From the NCBI RefSeq assembly GCF_009017415.1, contig NC_092405.1, forward strand, positions 620,001 through 684,000: a stretch of 64,000 nt of DNA. The letters run 5' to 3'. The position numbers and the translations under genes are program-made. This DNA is from Aspergillus flavus. Lineage: Eukaryota; Ascomycota; Eurotiomycetes; Eurotiales; Aspergillaceae. The notes under the pieces are model-generated. The model was not told the origin of the DNA. It was given only the letters and a program-made list of their open reading frames with translations, and made no database searches. Below, one piece after another: positions 47,886 to 59,577 of the stretch; position 1 is the stretch's first letter, and each line of letters opens with the position of its first letter.

Positions 47886-48901
47886 ATGCGCTCTGCCCTA
47901 TCCCAGACGCTGTTCCAAGCAAGCCGTTCATGGCAACCAAGCACAACCCTCCGGCCACTCACACGACTCTCATATTCCACAACTACTACTACCCATGGAG
48001 CGCATCACATTCAAACGCGGATGCCTCCAAAGGAATCAATCAAGAACGGGCATCGTTTTAAGGAGTTCGACCTCAATGACCGCGTCTACGCCATCACCGG
48101 CGGTGGAAGAGGACTTGGTTTAGCCATGGCCGAAGCCCTAATGGAAGCCGGCGCCAAAGGTACTTCCCAACTTGTCCACGAAATCCTCCCAGCAACCATA
48201 TTAACCAGCCATGGTATCTAGTCTACTGCCTCGACCGCCTCGAAAACCCCCACCCAGACTTCATGGCCGCAAAAGAGCACTCGGAAACCAACTACGGCGG
48301 CAGCCTGGAGTACTACCGAATCGACGTCCGCGATGATGCAGAAGTAAACAACGTGTTCGCCGAAATTGCCGGCCAGAACAAGCGTCTTGATGGTCTGATC
48401 GCCGCCGCCGGAATCAACCATCTCCAGAGCGCCCTCGAGCACTCCCAAACCGCCATGAACGAAGTCATGCAGATCAACTACAACGGAGTGTTCAACTCCG
48501 CCACCGCTGCCGCCCGCCAGATGTTCAACTACCAGCAGAAGGGCTCCATCCTGCTTATCGCGAGCATGAGCGGTCTCATCGCCAACAAGGGCATGACTTC
48601 CCCTGTCTACAACTCCTCCAAAGCGGCCGTCATTCAGCTGGCTCGCTCGCTCGCAATGGAATGGGGCCGCCACGGTATCCGTGTGAACAGTCTCTGCCCT
48701 GGTCACATTATCACCCCCATGGTCGAGCAGGTGTTTCAGCAGAACCCGGCCTCTCGGGCTGTCTGGGAGGCAGAGAACATGCTTGGGCGGTTGGCGTACC
48801 CTGAGGAATTCAGAGGTGCTGCCCTCTTCGCTCTCAGTGATGCTAGCAGCTTCATGACGGGCAGCACGATGCTCATTGATGGTGGCCACACCGCGTGGTA
48901 A
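47886..48901 (+). CDS. Short-chain dehydrogenase/reductase, sugar-alcohol type
   Basis: Exons 47886-48159 and 48222-48901 give 317 residues. The cofactor motif ITGGGRGLGLAMAEAL (about 76-91) precedes the intron. AAGINHLQSAL, the catalytic Ser in LLIASMSGLIAN and the YxxxK motif in PVYNSSKAAVIQLARSLAMEW follow. The end SFMTGSTMLIDGGHTAW is typical. Sequence style resembles fungal sorbose/L-xylulose reductases and arabinitol dehydrogenases; the substrate is not determinable. The first 46 residues (MRSALSQTLFQASRSWQPS onward) look like a mitochondrial presequence. An internal ATG (MPPKESIKNG) would give a cytosolic form. A TATA-like sequence lies near 47722. Confidence 0.9.
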
Positions 48902-49372
48902 ATTCCTTGTGTATATTGGCACAATAAACAAAAGACAACCTTATATATGATGTGGTTAAAATTGGGGGGAAAGGGGGTATAAATAGGGTTCAACGGAAAA
49001 ACACGGATTTGTTTGGCGCGGATTGCTTGTATAGCCTTTTTGTCTTGTCGGAATCATGAGCACGCGTGTCTTTTGTGTTCGCATTCTATGCTTGCTGGTT
49101 TGATTGCATAGTTGGTTGATCGGGTTCTTCTAACATACCTTTTTCTCGCGGCATGTATTTTGCATCGACATACATATGAGCTCTTAATTGGATTTCCAAT
49201 TAGTCTTCTTGCTTCAATTATTACTTTTAGGGGTTGTTTTGGGGTCTTGGTGCTGATAGGTAGGTGTCTTGCTATTGAACATTTTGTTTTGTCCTAGGTT
49301 TAAACAAGTAAATGTGCCATATCGTATCAAATCATATATAGTTCCCACGTGGTCAATCCAAACCCATTTATC
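48902..49372. other. convergent 3' region
   Basis: AT-rich spacer between the stops of the SDR and the transporter. No gene is seen. Confidence 0.45.
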
Positions 49373-51262
49373 CTAGATGATATACGTAAATTTCTCCTCC
49401 ACACGACGTCCAATACTCCTTCCACCCATAAGCACCTCGCTCTCCTCCCCACCGTGCATTTCAATCTCATCTCCCTCTGCCTCAACCTTGCGACACGCCC
49501 TCAGCAGCATAACCCTCAACACGAACGCCAAAATCGCAACAACAACCATGAAGAACGAACAAGTCGCCATCCCACGGACATACCACGGCCCATCAACACT
49601 GGGGTACAACCTCGTCCCGAGGAGCGGTCCACACTGACCAATCACATTCATGATGGCGATACTCGCGCCTTTACCCTCTTTGGCGACGCGGTTGTCCATA
49701 GTCCAGGTCATGATTAGGGTGATGGCGGAGAAGAAGCCCGCTGTTGCGGGGTAGACGCAGAGGTATCGAATAGTAGTGTGTGCTGCTGCGGGGAGGTGAG
49801 CATGGAAATGACCTGTTAGGGCGATGATGAGGTAGGATGCTGAAGAGAGGAGAGCGTGCGTGATGAGGTAAGGGCTTCTTTTGCGGTTGCGGTCGGAGAG
49901 GTAGGCTGTTAGGAGGACTATGATGAAGGCGAAGAGGAAAGGTGGGGCGGAGAGGGCTTGTGAAGTTACGGAGGAGTAGCCCATGCTGTTTTTGTGTTAG
50001 CCTTAGGTGTTAGATAGATGTTTGATTGTGTGTATGCTTACTCTTTTATGATGGTAGGGAGGAAGACAGGCATGGAGCTGAATGCTACGTTGCAGCTGAA
50101 GAACATGAACTGGTGAATATGCTCTTGTTAGTGAAGAGGGGTTGGTTATTGATGTCAGGTTATGGGGACTTACGGCTGTAATGTAGGACTTGGGATCGGC
50201 TAGCGTAATTCTGACCTCCTTCCAATTGAACTTCCCTCGACGTGGCTCGTGGTGATCTGGCTTTCTCTCTTCCATTCGCAGCTCGGCTACCATTCTCTGT
50301 CGAGGTCCGAGAAACCAGGCGCTGCCGGGTGAATCTGGTATCAGGATCCAGGCGAATACTGCGACGATCACGCTTGGGAACCCTTCCACTAGAAACAGAG
50401 TGCGCCACGGGGCGATTGGGCCGTTACTGCTCATTTTGACAATCACCCAAGCGAGGCTACTTGCAAACGACGAAGCCAGGGGTGCCGCTGAAATGAACAG
50501 TCCGTTTCGAAATGCGAGCTCTTCGCGTTTGTAGAAGAGCGATAGGTAGAATGGGACGCCCGGGCCAAACGCCGCTTCTGTAATCCCAAGAAGGGCGCGC
50601 AGGAGGATAAGGCTTCCGAATGAAGTTGCTAGAGATTGGAAACATGCGACGAGGCCCCATCCGCATACGCAGAGAGAAATGTAGATATGCGGCGGGACAA
50701 GACGATACATGAGAGTCATCCATTCGAAGAGGATATAAGTGATGTAAAATGCTGTAAGAAGCCATTCATATTGCGAAGACGAAAGCTTAAGATCATCTGT
50801 CATGCCAGCAATCTTGGCATTTCCAATATCTGAGTCGGTGTTAGTTTACTATACGTACATCACCTATGGTTTGGAGGCAATGATCTCGCTGCTTTTTGAC
50901 ATAATCTATCAGCACTTACTAGATCGATCCAAAAAGGAGAGTAAATAGAGTAGCGCTAAGAATGGAACTAGTCGGCGATCGAATTTCTTCACGATCTGCT
51001 TCTCTTCTATTGCCGTATACTTCGGAAAGCCAGTATCGGGCTTCTCCTCGGGATCGTCGTATGAGTCGTACCCATCGTCACGATCATCTTCATCAGCACT
51101 AAATTGCGTTTGCACTTTCAATGAGCCCGGAGGGGGACGGTTTAGGGGCCCTGATTCATCCTCAGACCTGTCGGATACAGGCGTATATTGAACGGGTGAG
51201 GGCGTTGTGTTACTGGACGTGGAATACGCGGCCTCGGTCGGCTGAGGAAACAAGGAGGCCAT
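49373..51262 (-). CDS. MFS transporter, anion:cation symporter (Dal5/TNA1-like)
   Basis: Exons are 51262-50920, 50829-50174, 50109-50042 and 49985-49373, giving 559 residues. The N-terminal about 90 residues are Ser/Pro then Asp/Glu-rich and cytosolic. The first membrane helix begins VKKFDRRLVPFLALLYLLSF with LDRSNIGNAKIAGM, the signature of the fungal allantoate/nicotinate/pantothenate transporter branch. FGPGVPFYLSLFYKREELAF is the usual loop after helix 4. Twelve helices are expected. The C-terminus is acidic then basic and cytosolic. Substrate class is a small carboxylate or vitamin by family; the exact substrate is unknown. ATG 51262 gives a natural MASLFPQPTEA start. Confidence 0.9.
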
Positions 51263-51746
51263 TTCAGGAAGCACGGGAAGTTCGCTTGTTAGCAGCTCAA
51301 GACAGCATCTCTCTTCAAACGGGAATAAGCCACAATTGCACTCCAGCTTTACAGTCCCTAGCCTGCATTTGGCGTATAAGGAGGTAGGGTAGTATCGTGT
51401 TGGAGCAGAAGAGATACAGTATTGCGTATGTATGGCATTCCTGATCAGGAGAGCGCACGTGGTGCCCACTAGCGTTGTGATTTGCGCCAAGACCGGAGGG
51501 AATGCATAGATTGAAAGAGCATGCACTACATTTTTTCAACCTGTGGTACATTACAATGCTTCATCCATTCCTCCGTTGCATACTAATGTACAAACACGTT
51601 ACAAATGAAAATGACTGAGTAACAAACATATCAGAGCGCACCTCAACTCCCAGCAATAAATTCAGTCCATGTCAAGATGGTATGCAAATGTACTCCGTAT
51701 CCATCCCTAAACCACAAGCGAATAGAAAGCACACACACCCTGAGGG
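51263..51746. other. transporter promoter and 3' flank of the next gene
   Basis: Both neighbours run on the minus strand. Short ORFs here extend the transporter frame upstream without an ATG. No gene is seen. Confidence 0.4.
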
Positions 51747-52710
51747 TCATTTCCTAGGACGGTATGAGTCGAGGGCCCGTCGCTTCCTCTTACGACCATG
51801 TCTCTCAATGCCTTCATCGAAATGCCTCTTTCGACCACCCGTAAGCTGTGTCGCCTTATCCCTAGCAATCAGGAAGACCTGCTCCACATCCGGGACAGAA
51901 GTATGGTCTGACAGTCCGTTTGCATGAAGATAGCGAAGAACATTTTCGGCCGTGTCTCGAAGAAAACGAACTGCCTCGAGGCTAACAAACCCCTCCGTTT
52001 GCAAAGCTTTGTAGTACTCATCCTTGGCGCGGTGGTAAACGTCCAAGAGCCTGTCAATTCGGTCGAAAACTTCCTGTGCGTGTCTAGTAGAACTGATATT
52101 CAAGCCGGTATGTTCCACGTAATAATTATCGTTGTGATCCTCAAATTTATATTCAGGCTTGACATGCGCCTGGTCAACAAACAACGTCTCAGACTGTTCC
52201 TTACGATCGATAGCTGTCTCCGGTGGGGTACCATGGGCAGAAGCTAAAACGCTACAGTTAAAGAAGCTCACTGAACAGAAGGACACGAGGGTACATACCT
52301 CTACTTAGTACGCTTTCCAAATCGAGCTGTTTAGCTAGTATAGCTCTACTTTGAGAGGTGGGCGAGATGGGGACAATTCCCAGAAATTCAGTTAAATAAA
52401 GTTCAAGTGCGCCGGTATCAGTCAGATTCTCCCCATTCTTGCTGAGCTTCAGCAGGGCCCGGTCGTAGGTAGTTATCTGACCGTCCTCGAAAGCCTGTGA
52501 GCGGCACTTGATCAGAGAGACCTGGCGTCGGAGCGCACTGAAGAGAAGCGATGCCTGTTCCGGGCTTCCGAGAATCTCGCGGAGGATATCACTGGTGCTT
52601 TGTTGATTGGTCGTATAATATTTGCGTACCAGATCGTCGACTGTCCTTTCGGGGTCGACTCTTCTTCCTCGGCGACTTTTCCAGGGTGATGGAAGCCAAG
52701 AGGACGCCAT
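51747..52710 (-). CDS. Conserved-looking hypothetical protein with C-terminal nuclear signal
   Basis: Exons 52710-52299 and 52243-51747 give 302 residues. I do not recognise the family. The N-terminus is basic (MASSWLPSPWKSRRGRRVDP). The first half is predicted helical (DILREILGSPEQASLLFSAL, RRQVSLIKCRSQAFEDGQ). The centre is acidic and polar (KPEYKFEDHNDNYYVEHTGL), then a second helical block follows (HAQEVFDRIDRLLDVYHRAK). The end (GGRKRHFDEGIERHGRKRKR) looks like a bipartite nuclear localisation signal. Both exons keep phase and codon use looks normal. The frame extends upstream to 52845, but with hydrophobic sequence that looks like leader. Confidence 0.78.
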
Positions 52711-53310
52711 GGCTGTTGATTGACAAGGAGCGTTGAGGACAGAGGAAATGAAAAGGGCGCAGTTAGCAAGAAGGAATATTGGTGAGTAGATGGAATTGAT
52801 AATCAGTATGCATTGAGCATGGGTGAAAGCAGCACAGGTAAACACGGATGACTTCCATGAAGCAAACTAGAAACACGACAAAAGATCCTGTTGCTATACA
52901 GGGGCCCAGCAACGGGATAATTTCAGTGAATGGTTGCCGTGACAAATATGCACGATTACTTCTTTGTAAACGATGCGATGTGGTGGGGAGATTTGAGTAT
53001 ACGGCATGCATCTGTGAAAGACACTGGCACTAGCTTAATCCTCTGTGGTTTGCGCAGTATTTTGCATGGCAGAAAAGTGAAATGCAAAACTTTCTTGACA
53101 AAACAGAAACAGAAACAGAAACAGATTCTTTTAGTCATTATGAATTAGCGAGCATCAATATCTGGCATAAATAAAGCTTATATATAAAGCGGATATAATC
53201 TTAGTACTGTTGCCTGCAGGAATGCGAGCTGAAGCAGTAACCAGCACTTCTTGGGGACAACTTTCATAAGTCATAACAGCCATACTGGCATCATAGCCCT
53301 TTCGTAACAC
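52711..53310. other. intergenic, short AAACAG repeat
   Basis: 600 bp between two minus-strand genes. At about 53098-53123 the unit AAACAG is repeated four times. No gene is seen. Confidence 0.45.
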
Positions 53311-54270
53311 TTAGTTCTTCTCGTCCCAGAGTCTTTCGATTTCCTCCACGAGTGTAGATACTTGACTGCCTTTGCCTTCCTTAGCGCAGTTCTTCCATTC
53401 TCCGTCATCACGGACACACCAAACAGAGTCGTCCAGCCGGACAGTACAACTCGTATGAACTTCAAGGTCTGCACTATGGACGGCACTTTGACGCAACAAT
53501 GCGAGACCACTTAAGTCGCCATTGGTGGGATCATCCTCCTGCCTGCTGACGCAGCTGTTCAGAGATTCAAAATCAATACCATGTTGTAAGGCGCAGTTTT
53601 GAACTAGCGTGCGGTCCGGAATATCCTCGTACTGGCCGACAAGACAATTGGCAAATCCGAGGGAACGGATGGTGGGCATGCGAGTAGTTTTCTCGGTCTC
53701 ACCCTCAGGTGAGAAAGGTAGGTCCTGAGCGCAAAGCATAAGCATGTCGCCAATGCATTCGCCAGGGCCGTGTTTGCAATGTATATCAGATGATTGATTA
53801 GTGACGCTAATTGCCGGTTAGTTCCGTAGGCTACAATATTAAATCGAGATCACTGTGTCTACACACCTTGCAATGAAGGACAACTCGAAATCGACTTTCT
53901 CACTGATCTGCTCCATAGCAGGAACAACCAGTTTCTGGAGACAGTCCTGCGCATCTGGACATTTGCTCATGATATGAGCCTCAAGCGGGACCTTGTTGCT
54001 TGATGCCGGCACAGGTGTCTCACCACCCTTCGGAGTGGATAAAAGCGCACCAAATTTCCCCCTCATTTTGTGACAGACAGAGAAATTGATGCCTGGGATG
54101 GCGAAGAACACGGTGCTTAGCGTGAGCAAGGAGATGAAACTCAGGGCAACTGCGAGTCGAGAGATGCGACCGCGTCGGGCATGCATCGGGGTCGCATCGG
54201 GAGAAGTTGGGATCTCAACATAGTGGTATTGGCCATAAGGCCGATTTTCTGACTTCTCCATAATTACCAT
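53311..54270 (-). CDS. GILT-like thiol reductase family protein, membrane-anchored
   Basis: Exons 54270-53867 and 53806-53311 give 299 residues. A single hydrophobic anchor (RLAVALSFISLLTLSTVFFA, about residues 37-56) places the rest in the secretory lumen or outside. LEAHIMSKCPDAQDCLQKLV is the site aligned with the GILT active site, followed by VVPAMEQISEKVDFELSFIA. The second exon keeps HCKHGPGECIGDMLMLC, the GILT signature region (CQHGxxEC in animals), and several further Cys. Animal GILT uses CxxC to reduce disulfides; here the motif reads CPDA, so one thiol is missing. Alternative starts are 54261 and a much longer upstream frame to 54411. Confidence 0.85.
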
Positions 54271-55650
54271 TAACTGGCGAGTCTTCGTTGTGAGATGTGA
54301 CGGATAGCTATGGCGCGTAAGAGTAGTAAAAGGAAGTGGAGAGAATCGAGAACTTCGATGGAGCCTTAGTACATTTAAGATTGAATCATGAGACACTGAA
54401 TGGCCAATCATTACGCAATACGTCTGTCAACAAGTCCCTAGAAGGGCCGCGTTGCCTAATTCGTATGAGCACATTCATTGGACCGCCTGCTCAAGTCGGA
54501 CGCTAATCCTCTGTAGGAAGGCGGTTCTTGATGACATTTTCCTCATGAGCTCCGACCGGGGAAAGTGCCCTCTCCTCTCGTTTACTATGACAATAGTATC
54601 TTTACCTCAATGGGTTTTTGAAATTCGAAAATTTTCTGAGATAGATATAACTTAGAGGGCCTTTTACTTGATTTTTTGACCGGAAATCGCATTGGATGAT
54701 ATGGTGAGTTTAAACTCACAGCTCCACCAAAGACACAAATACGTACTAATACTAGCTCTGCCAGCAAATGCCGAACTCCGGTTCAGCCAGCCACACTGGG
54801 CATAGAGAGGTATACCTATTGGGAACTATTGGGAATTGTTTTACCTATTTTATCAGCTGTCATATAAATTTTTTCTTGCCTATATCCTCTCCAACTTTCT
54901 AACACCTATGCTCCGCATTAAAATGCCATAATTCTCGGCCCTTTCGCTTTATAATTCTGAACCTCAAACACCTTTCTGCCTCTCCACATATGTAGTGCCC
55001 CCAAATCAAATGTTAAAGAACTAGACGATCAGTGGGGTTGGGGCCCAAAACAAACCGATCATATGCAGTATTGTAACCTTTCGAATCTGAGCACATATAT
55101 ACTATGGGCTTCATGATAGTCACCAGGTAGTATGCTACAGAAGTACGCCTGATTCTTCGTCTTGAATTCAACAACACCAGTGAAGGCTGAATCGTATCTA
55201 CAAGAGTGTGCCCCTTACTTAGCTATAAAAACACAGCGTTTCGAAGAGCGATCGAATGAAATGCACGCTTCCGGTTTCAGCTACTACTTTATAGTGAAAA
55301 TTATATCCCAGTGTGTCTATAAGATACACAGAATGGCTTGGTTTGATTATGTGGAGTCTTGAGTTCCTTCCATTGCTTGATATGGCTTAGAACTATGTAT
55401 ATGCCTTGATCTCGCTGTACGGCTTACATATCCACACAGAAGAAATAGTTCAGGAAATTTTTTGCGATAGGTTGTCGTATAGTAGCATCATATCTCAATG
55501 ATACCCACATGCAGACCCACCTGTGATTTTCCCTTTCCTCCTATTTTCTTACATTCTTCGTGCATTTGTACCTGTTTACACCTCTGCCAAACCAGTACAT
55601 TCTGTTAGGGAAACCGTTTCCTGTACACCTAGTCGGGAGAACAACACATC
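54271..55650. other. intergenic, divergent promoters
   Basis: About 1.4 kb between the GILT-like gene (-) and the acyl-CoA ligase (+). It is AT-rich, with no ORF beyond 66 codons that looks coding. Confidence 0.45.
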
Positions 55651-57642
55651 ATGTCTGACAATATCTCTTCTTTATCCTTTCTCCATGGCCCATCCGAGCC
55701 AGCCCTAAAATCATACTCTATTGGGCAACTCCTCAACCAACAAGCAGCCCACTTTCCAACCAAGGAGGCAGTCATCTTTCCAACTGAGGGTACTAGATAT
55801 ACCTATCAAGAGTTGAATTTAAGAGTACAAACTGTTTCCCGCGCACTCATAGCGCATGGAGTCAAGGCCGGTGACCGCATCGGCGTCTTCTGCGGTAACT
55901 GCGTGGGATATGTAGAAGTTTTCCTGGCAGCAACTAGAATCGGGGCGATTACAGTATTGCTCAATAATGCGTACTCAACTACGGAATGCCTCAATGTGCT
56001 CAGAACTACCGGTAAATTTCAATACCCTCATTTCACTCTCACCTGACCCTCACCCCACCCAGGAGAGACAATCTTACATAATTACATAGGCTGCTCGTTG
56101 CTTTTCACAGCAACGCATATCGGACAGCGTGACTTGACATCTTGTCTAAGAGTTCTAAAAGCTTCGTTAGATGGGGACGAACTCCCTGCTTTGAAGCAAA
56201 TCATTCTGCTGAAGACAGATGGCGACATCTCAAAGCAGTTCCAGTCTTTTGCGAGCTTCCTCGGCCAATCCAGCACCATACCAGACTCGAGACTCTGTGA
56301 GATAGAGCAAAAAGTCCAGCCCGATCAGACCTGCACTTTCCAATTTACGAGTGGCACAACCGGTGCCCCTAAAATCGCCATGCTAACACATAGGTAATAA
56401 ATACTCCGGGGTATGCAGACTTCACCTCTACAATACTGATATGTGAGTAGGAACGTCATCAGCAATGCCCATTCCATCGGCCACCGTTTACTACTATCAG
56501 AAAACGATGTCATCTGCTGTCCCTACCCTCTATTCCACATTTCCGGACTGGTAATAGGCCTTCTTTCCTCTCTAACGTACGGAGCCGCAATTGTATACCC
56601 TTCACCTACATTCGATCCTTCGGCCGTACTCCACGAAGTCGTGCGAGAAAAGTGCACGGGGCTTCATGGTGTGCCGACTATTTTTATTGCTCTTCTTGAA
56701 CGGCACCGTCAGCTCAAGACTAGCCCGATCCACGTCAGAACAGGTCTTATAGGTGGCGCACCAATTCCCTCAGCTTTACTTAAGGAGATGCATAAGGCAT
56801 TTGGGTTCGAAGATTTGACAGTGGCTTACGGTGAATATCTCCCCTTGTCTAATAAATACTTTACTTTCTGATACATGGACTAGGAATGACTGAAACATCC
56901 CCAATCAGCTTCATGTCTCGATCAGCAGAGCAGCCAAGTGATGTGGTGGTAGTGCATAGAGATATACTTCCTCACACGTTTGCCAAAATCATCGATTCAA
57001 CTGGGAACATCGTACCACGAGGAATACGCGGCGAACTCTGTATCGCGGGGTCCGGCGTGCAGAAAGGATACTATCAGAATCCTGAAAAGACTCGTGAGGC
57101 GCTCAAAACTGATCACTCTGGAGTTATGTGGATGCATACGGGTGACGAAGCAGTTATGGATACACAGGGACATTGTGTCATTACTGGTCGGATTAAGGAT
57201 ATTATAATCCGGGGTTAGTACATCTTTATACCGCTTCATAGATTGAGCTGTTAACTAACATCCCCCAGGAGCGGAGAATATCTATCCGGCAGAAATTGAA
57301 GAAGAGTTGAACAAACACCATGCTATTTCTCAGTCTTGTGTCGTCGGGGTCAAACACGAAACTTTGGGAGAGGAAGTGGCAGCTTTTCTTCAGGGCACTC
57401 CCGGTCAGCCTCGCCCTTCTGGTGCAGAGATCATTGAATGGTTACAATTGAGCTTGGGGGCCCAGAAAGCACCCGCATGGGTATTTTGGCTGGGAGATGG
57501 TGATGTGCCTGTTGTCTTTCCGATTACTGATAGTGGGAAGATCAAGAGGAATGAGATGGCGGATTTGGGAAATAGACTTGTGGGAAAAATTAGGGGGAGT
57601 GTTCCCTCCATGAGCTGTATGACCATCACAGTCTTGCCTTGA
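55651..57642 (+). CDS. AMP-forming acyl-CoA synthetase/ligase
   Basis: Exons are 55651-56011, 56090-56393, 56451-56830, 56884-57213 and 57269-57642, giving 582 residues. The ANL superfamily motifs are in order: phosphate loop [16 protein letters not shown] (about 206-221), A5 YGMTETSP, A7 TGDEAVMD, hinge [20 protein letters not shown], and A10 [10 protein letters not shown] with the catalytic Lys near residue 547. It activates a carboxylic acid with ATP and joins it to CoA. Type (medium-chain, aromatic or dicarboxylic) is not readable. No clear peroxisomal signal is seen at the C-terminus (TVLP). Its last 17 bases overlap the 3' end of the FMN enzyme gene on the other strand. Confidence 0.92.
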
Positions 57643-59101
57643 CTACCGGCCCGCTGTACGATTCCCCAAGTCTCTTTGGGATCAAATGATCCACATCTAG
57701 AGTGTTAAGGAGTCCAGGGTGTGCCTGCGAGAGGTCTGTAATGCCCAATAGCTTCATCGTGGTCTCCAGTTCGTCTTTCATGACTGCATTCGTTAGCAGC
57801 AATACTCGGATGGGAAAGGACCAAGACATACTCTCAATTAAGCGCTCCACGCCTTCTTGTCCATATGTCAGGCTGTACAAGAACTGCCTTCCCATTCCTA
57901 CGGCTTTAGCTCCTAAGCAGATAGCTTTGAAAATATCGGTCCCGCGACGGATCCCACCATCGACGAAGACTTCGAGATGCTCAAATACTTGGGGACAGCA
58001 TTGACGGATTTCCATCAATACCGCTATCGATGATGTCGACCTGTTCACTTTAGTTAGCCTTAATCCACCGGTAAATATGGTATAAACATACGTGTCTACG
58101 CTTCTTCCGCCGTGGTTGCTCACAACAATCCCATCGACTCCGTGTTCCGTTGCCATCAAGGCATCCTCGGCCGTCTGAATGCCCTTCAACACAATAGGCA
58201 GAGATGTCGACCGTCGAAGCCACTTCAAATCCTCCCACGTGAAGCTAGCATCAATATATCTTCCCATCGTTCTGCCTAGCGCACTGCCTTTTGCATCACC
58301 AACACCTTGTGCCCCGGTCATAGGTGCTGTATATATAATCTCTGAGGCGTCAGCCCCGACACGCTCATCTGCTTCCCGTTTCCCTGCAACCGGCGCATCG
58401 ACCGTGAGAAAAACAGCCTTAATCCCACTTTTTTCAACGCGCCGGAGAAGCTGCTCCGATGCAGCACGGTCCCGATTTATATATAGCTGGAAAAAGAAGG
58501 GATGACCAGGCGCGCAGGCCGTGATATCAGACACTGTGTATGATGCATTCGTAGATATCTACTCATATCGTCAGACGGTATGGTATAACCGGACCTTAGA
58601 TGTAAGCATCACTCACACATTGGCCAACGCCATATTTGGCACAACCCCTTGCGATCGCCAGTTCGCCGTCCGGATGCACCATTTTCGCCATGGCTGCGGG
58701 ACTGACAAACAAGGGTAGACCGGTCTCGCATCCGAGAATAGTGGTCTGGGTGTTGACTTTATTGACATTCCGGAGGACTCTCGGCCGGAGCAGGATACGA
58801 TCATACATGGATTTGTTGGCATCTCGTGTGATCATGTCCGTAGCTGCGGATGAATAAAATGCCCACGTCTTACGGCTTAGTTCTTGGGAGGCGACTTTTT
58901 CGAAGTCGTAGGTGTTGAGGATTGATTCAAGTGGTGGTTTCGAAGAGACTGTCTCTAATCTTGTTTCTTTTGAGTTGGATGGGCAGCTAATTGATAGTAA
59001 GGGCCCATTATGGATTGGGCTTGAATCTGGTCATGTCAGTGTTGGGATCTACTCTTGTCGGGAGGGACGTACGTACTTGTTGTAGAAGGAATATCGGCCA
59101 T
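57626..59101 (-). CDS. FMN-dependent 2-hydroxyacid oxidase/dehydrogenase
   Basis: Exons are 59101-59077, 59026-58617, 58558-58092 and 58040-57626, giving 438 residues. The family landmarks are present: LFVSPAAMAKMVHPDGE, ISTNASYTVSDI (restored by splicing), HPFFFQLYINRD, LTVDAPVAGKRE, the Lys in LPIVLKGIQ, catalytic His294 in VVSNHGGRSVD, and FVDGGIRRGTDIFKAICLGA for FMN phosphate binding. The family oxidises glycolate, lactate, mandelate or long-chain 2-hydroxyacids. There is no cytochrome b5 domain, so it is not a yeast-type CYB2. The C-terminus KARL fits a PTS1 peroxisomal signal, which favours an oxidase. It is tail-to-tail with the acyl-CoA ligase and 476 bp from the regulator gene. Confidence 0.93.
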
Positions 59102-59577
59102 CGTTACTGGTTTATGTATTTTATGACTTTAAACCTGTCCAAATAATAGAGGGTAATATGTTCTTTTGATGAATGGGATATGGGGCTCTATATAGTTCTG
59201 GACAGCGATAGCTATAGTCCGGAGTTTTACCGCATCATCGGACTTTTGCCGGACCTGAAGATGATGGCATTCCCAACAAGTATCCACTCCATTCTTCATT
59301 CACGAGCTTCTAGAACTTCACTTGAATCGGCACCTATACTCCAGTTTTACCCACAAGGAACTAGCCTCATTGCGGATTGCCCGGCAATTCAGATAATCCG
59401 TGTTGCAAAAGCCTCGATTGGGTGTTATGAATAGGTGAAGTAAGTATACGTCTCTGCTAAGTACTACTATCCATTAACCTCACCATCACGTTTGGTGCCT
59501 TCCAAACCTTTATACCAGTAAATAACTAATTAATAAGGCGAATTGTATAGAATAGAAATCGCGGTCCGGCTGAGGGA
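59102..59577. other. spacer between regulator 3' end and FMN-enzyme promoter
   Basis: Both neighbours run on the minus strand, so this contains the FMN-enzyme promoter. The plus-strand ORF at 59180-59434 has no motif. Confidence 0.45.

Noticed and set aside
48218..48931. 237-codon minus-strand ORF opposite the SDR
   Set aside because: It is the antisense shadow of a clearly coding exon, and its translation is Val/Gly/His-biased without motif.
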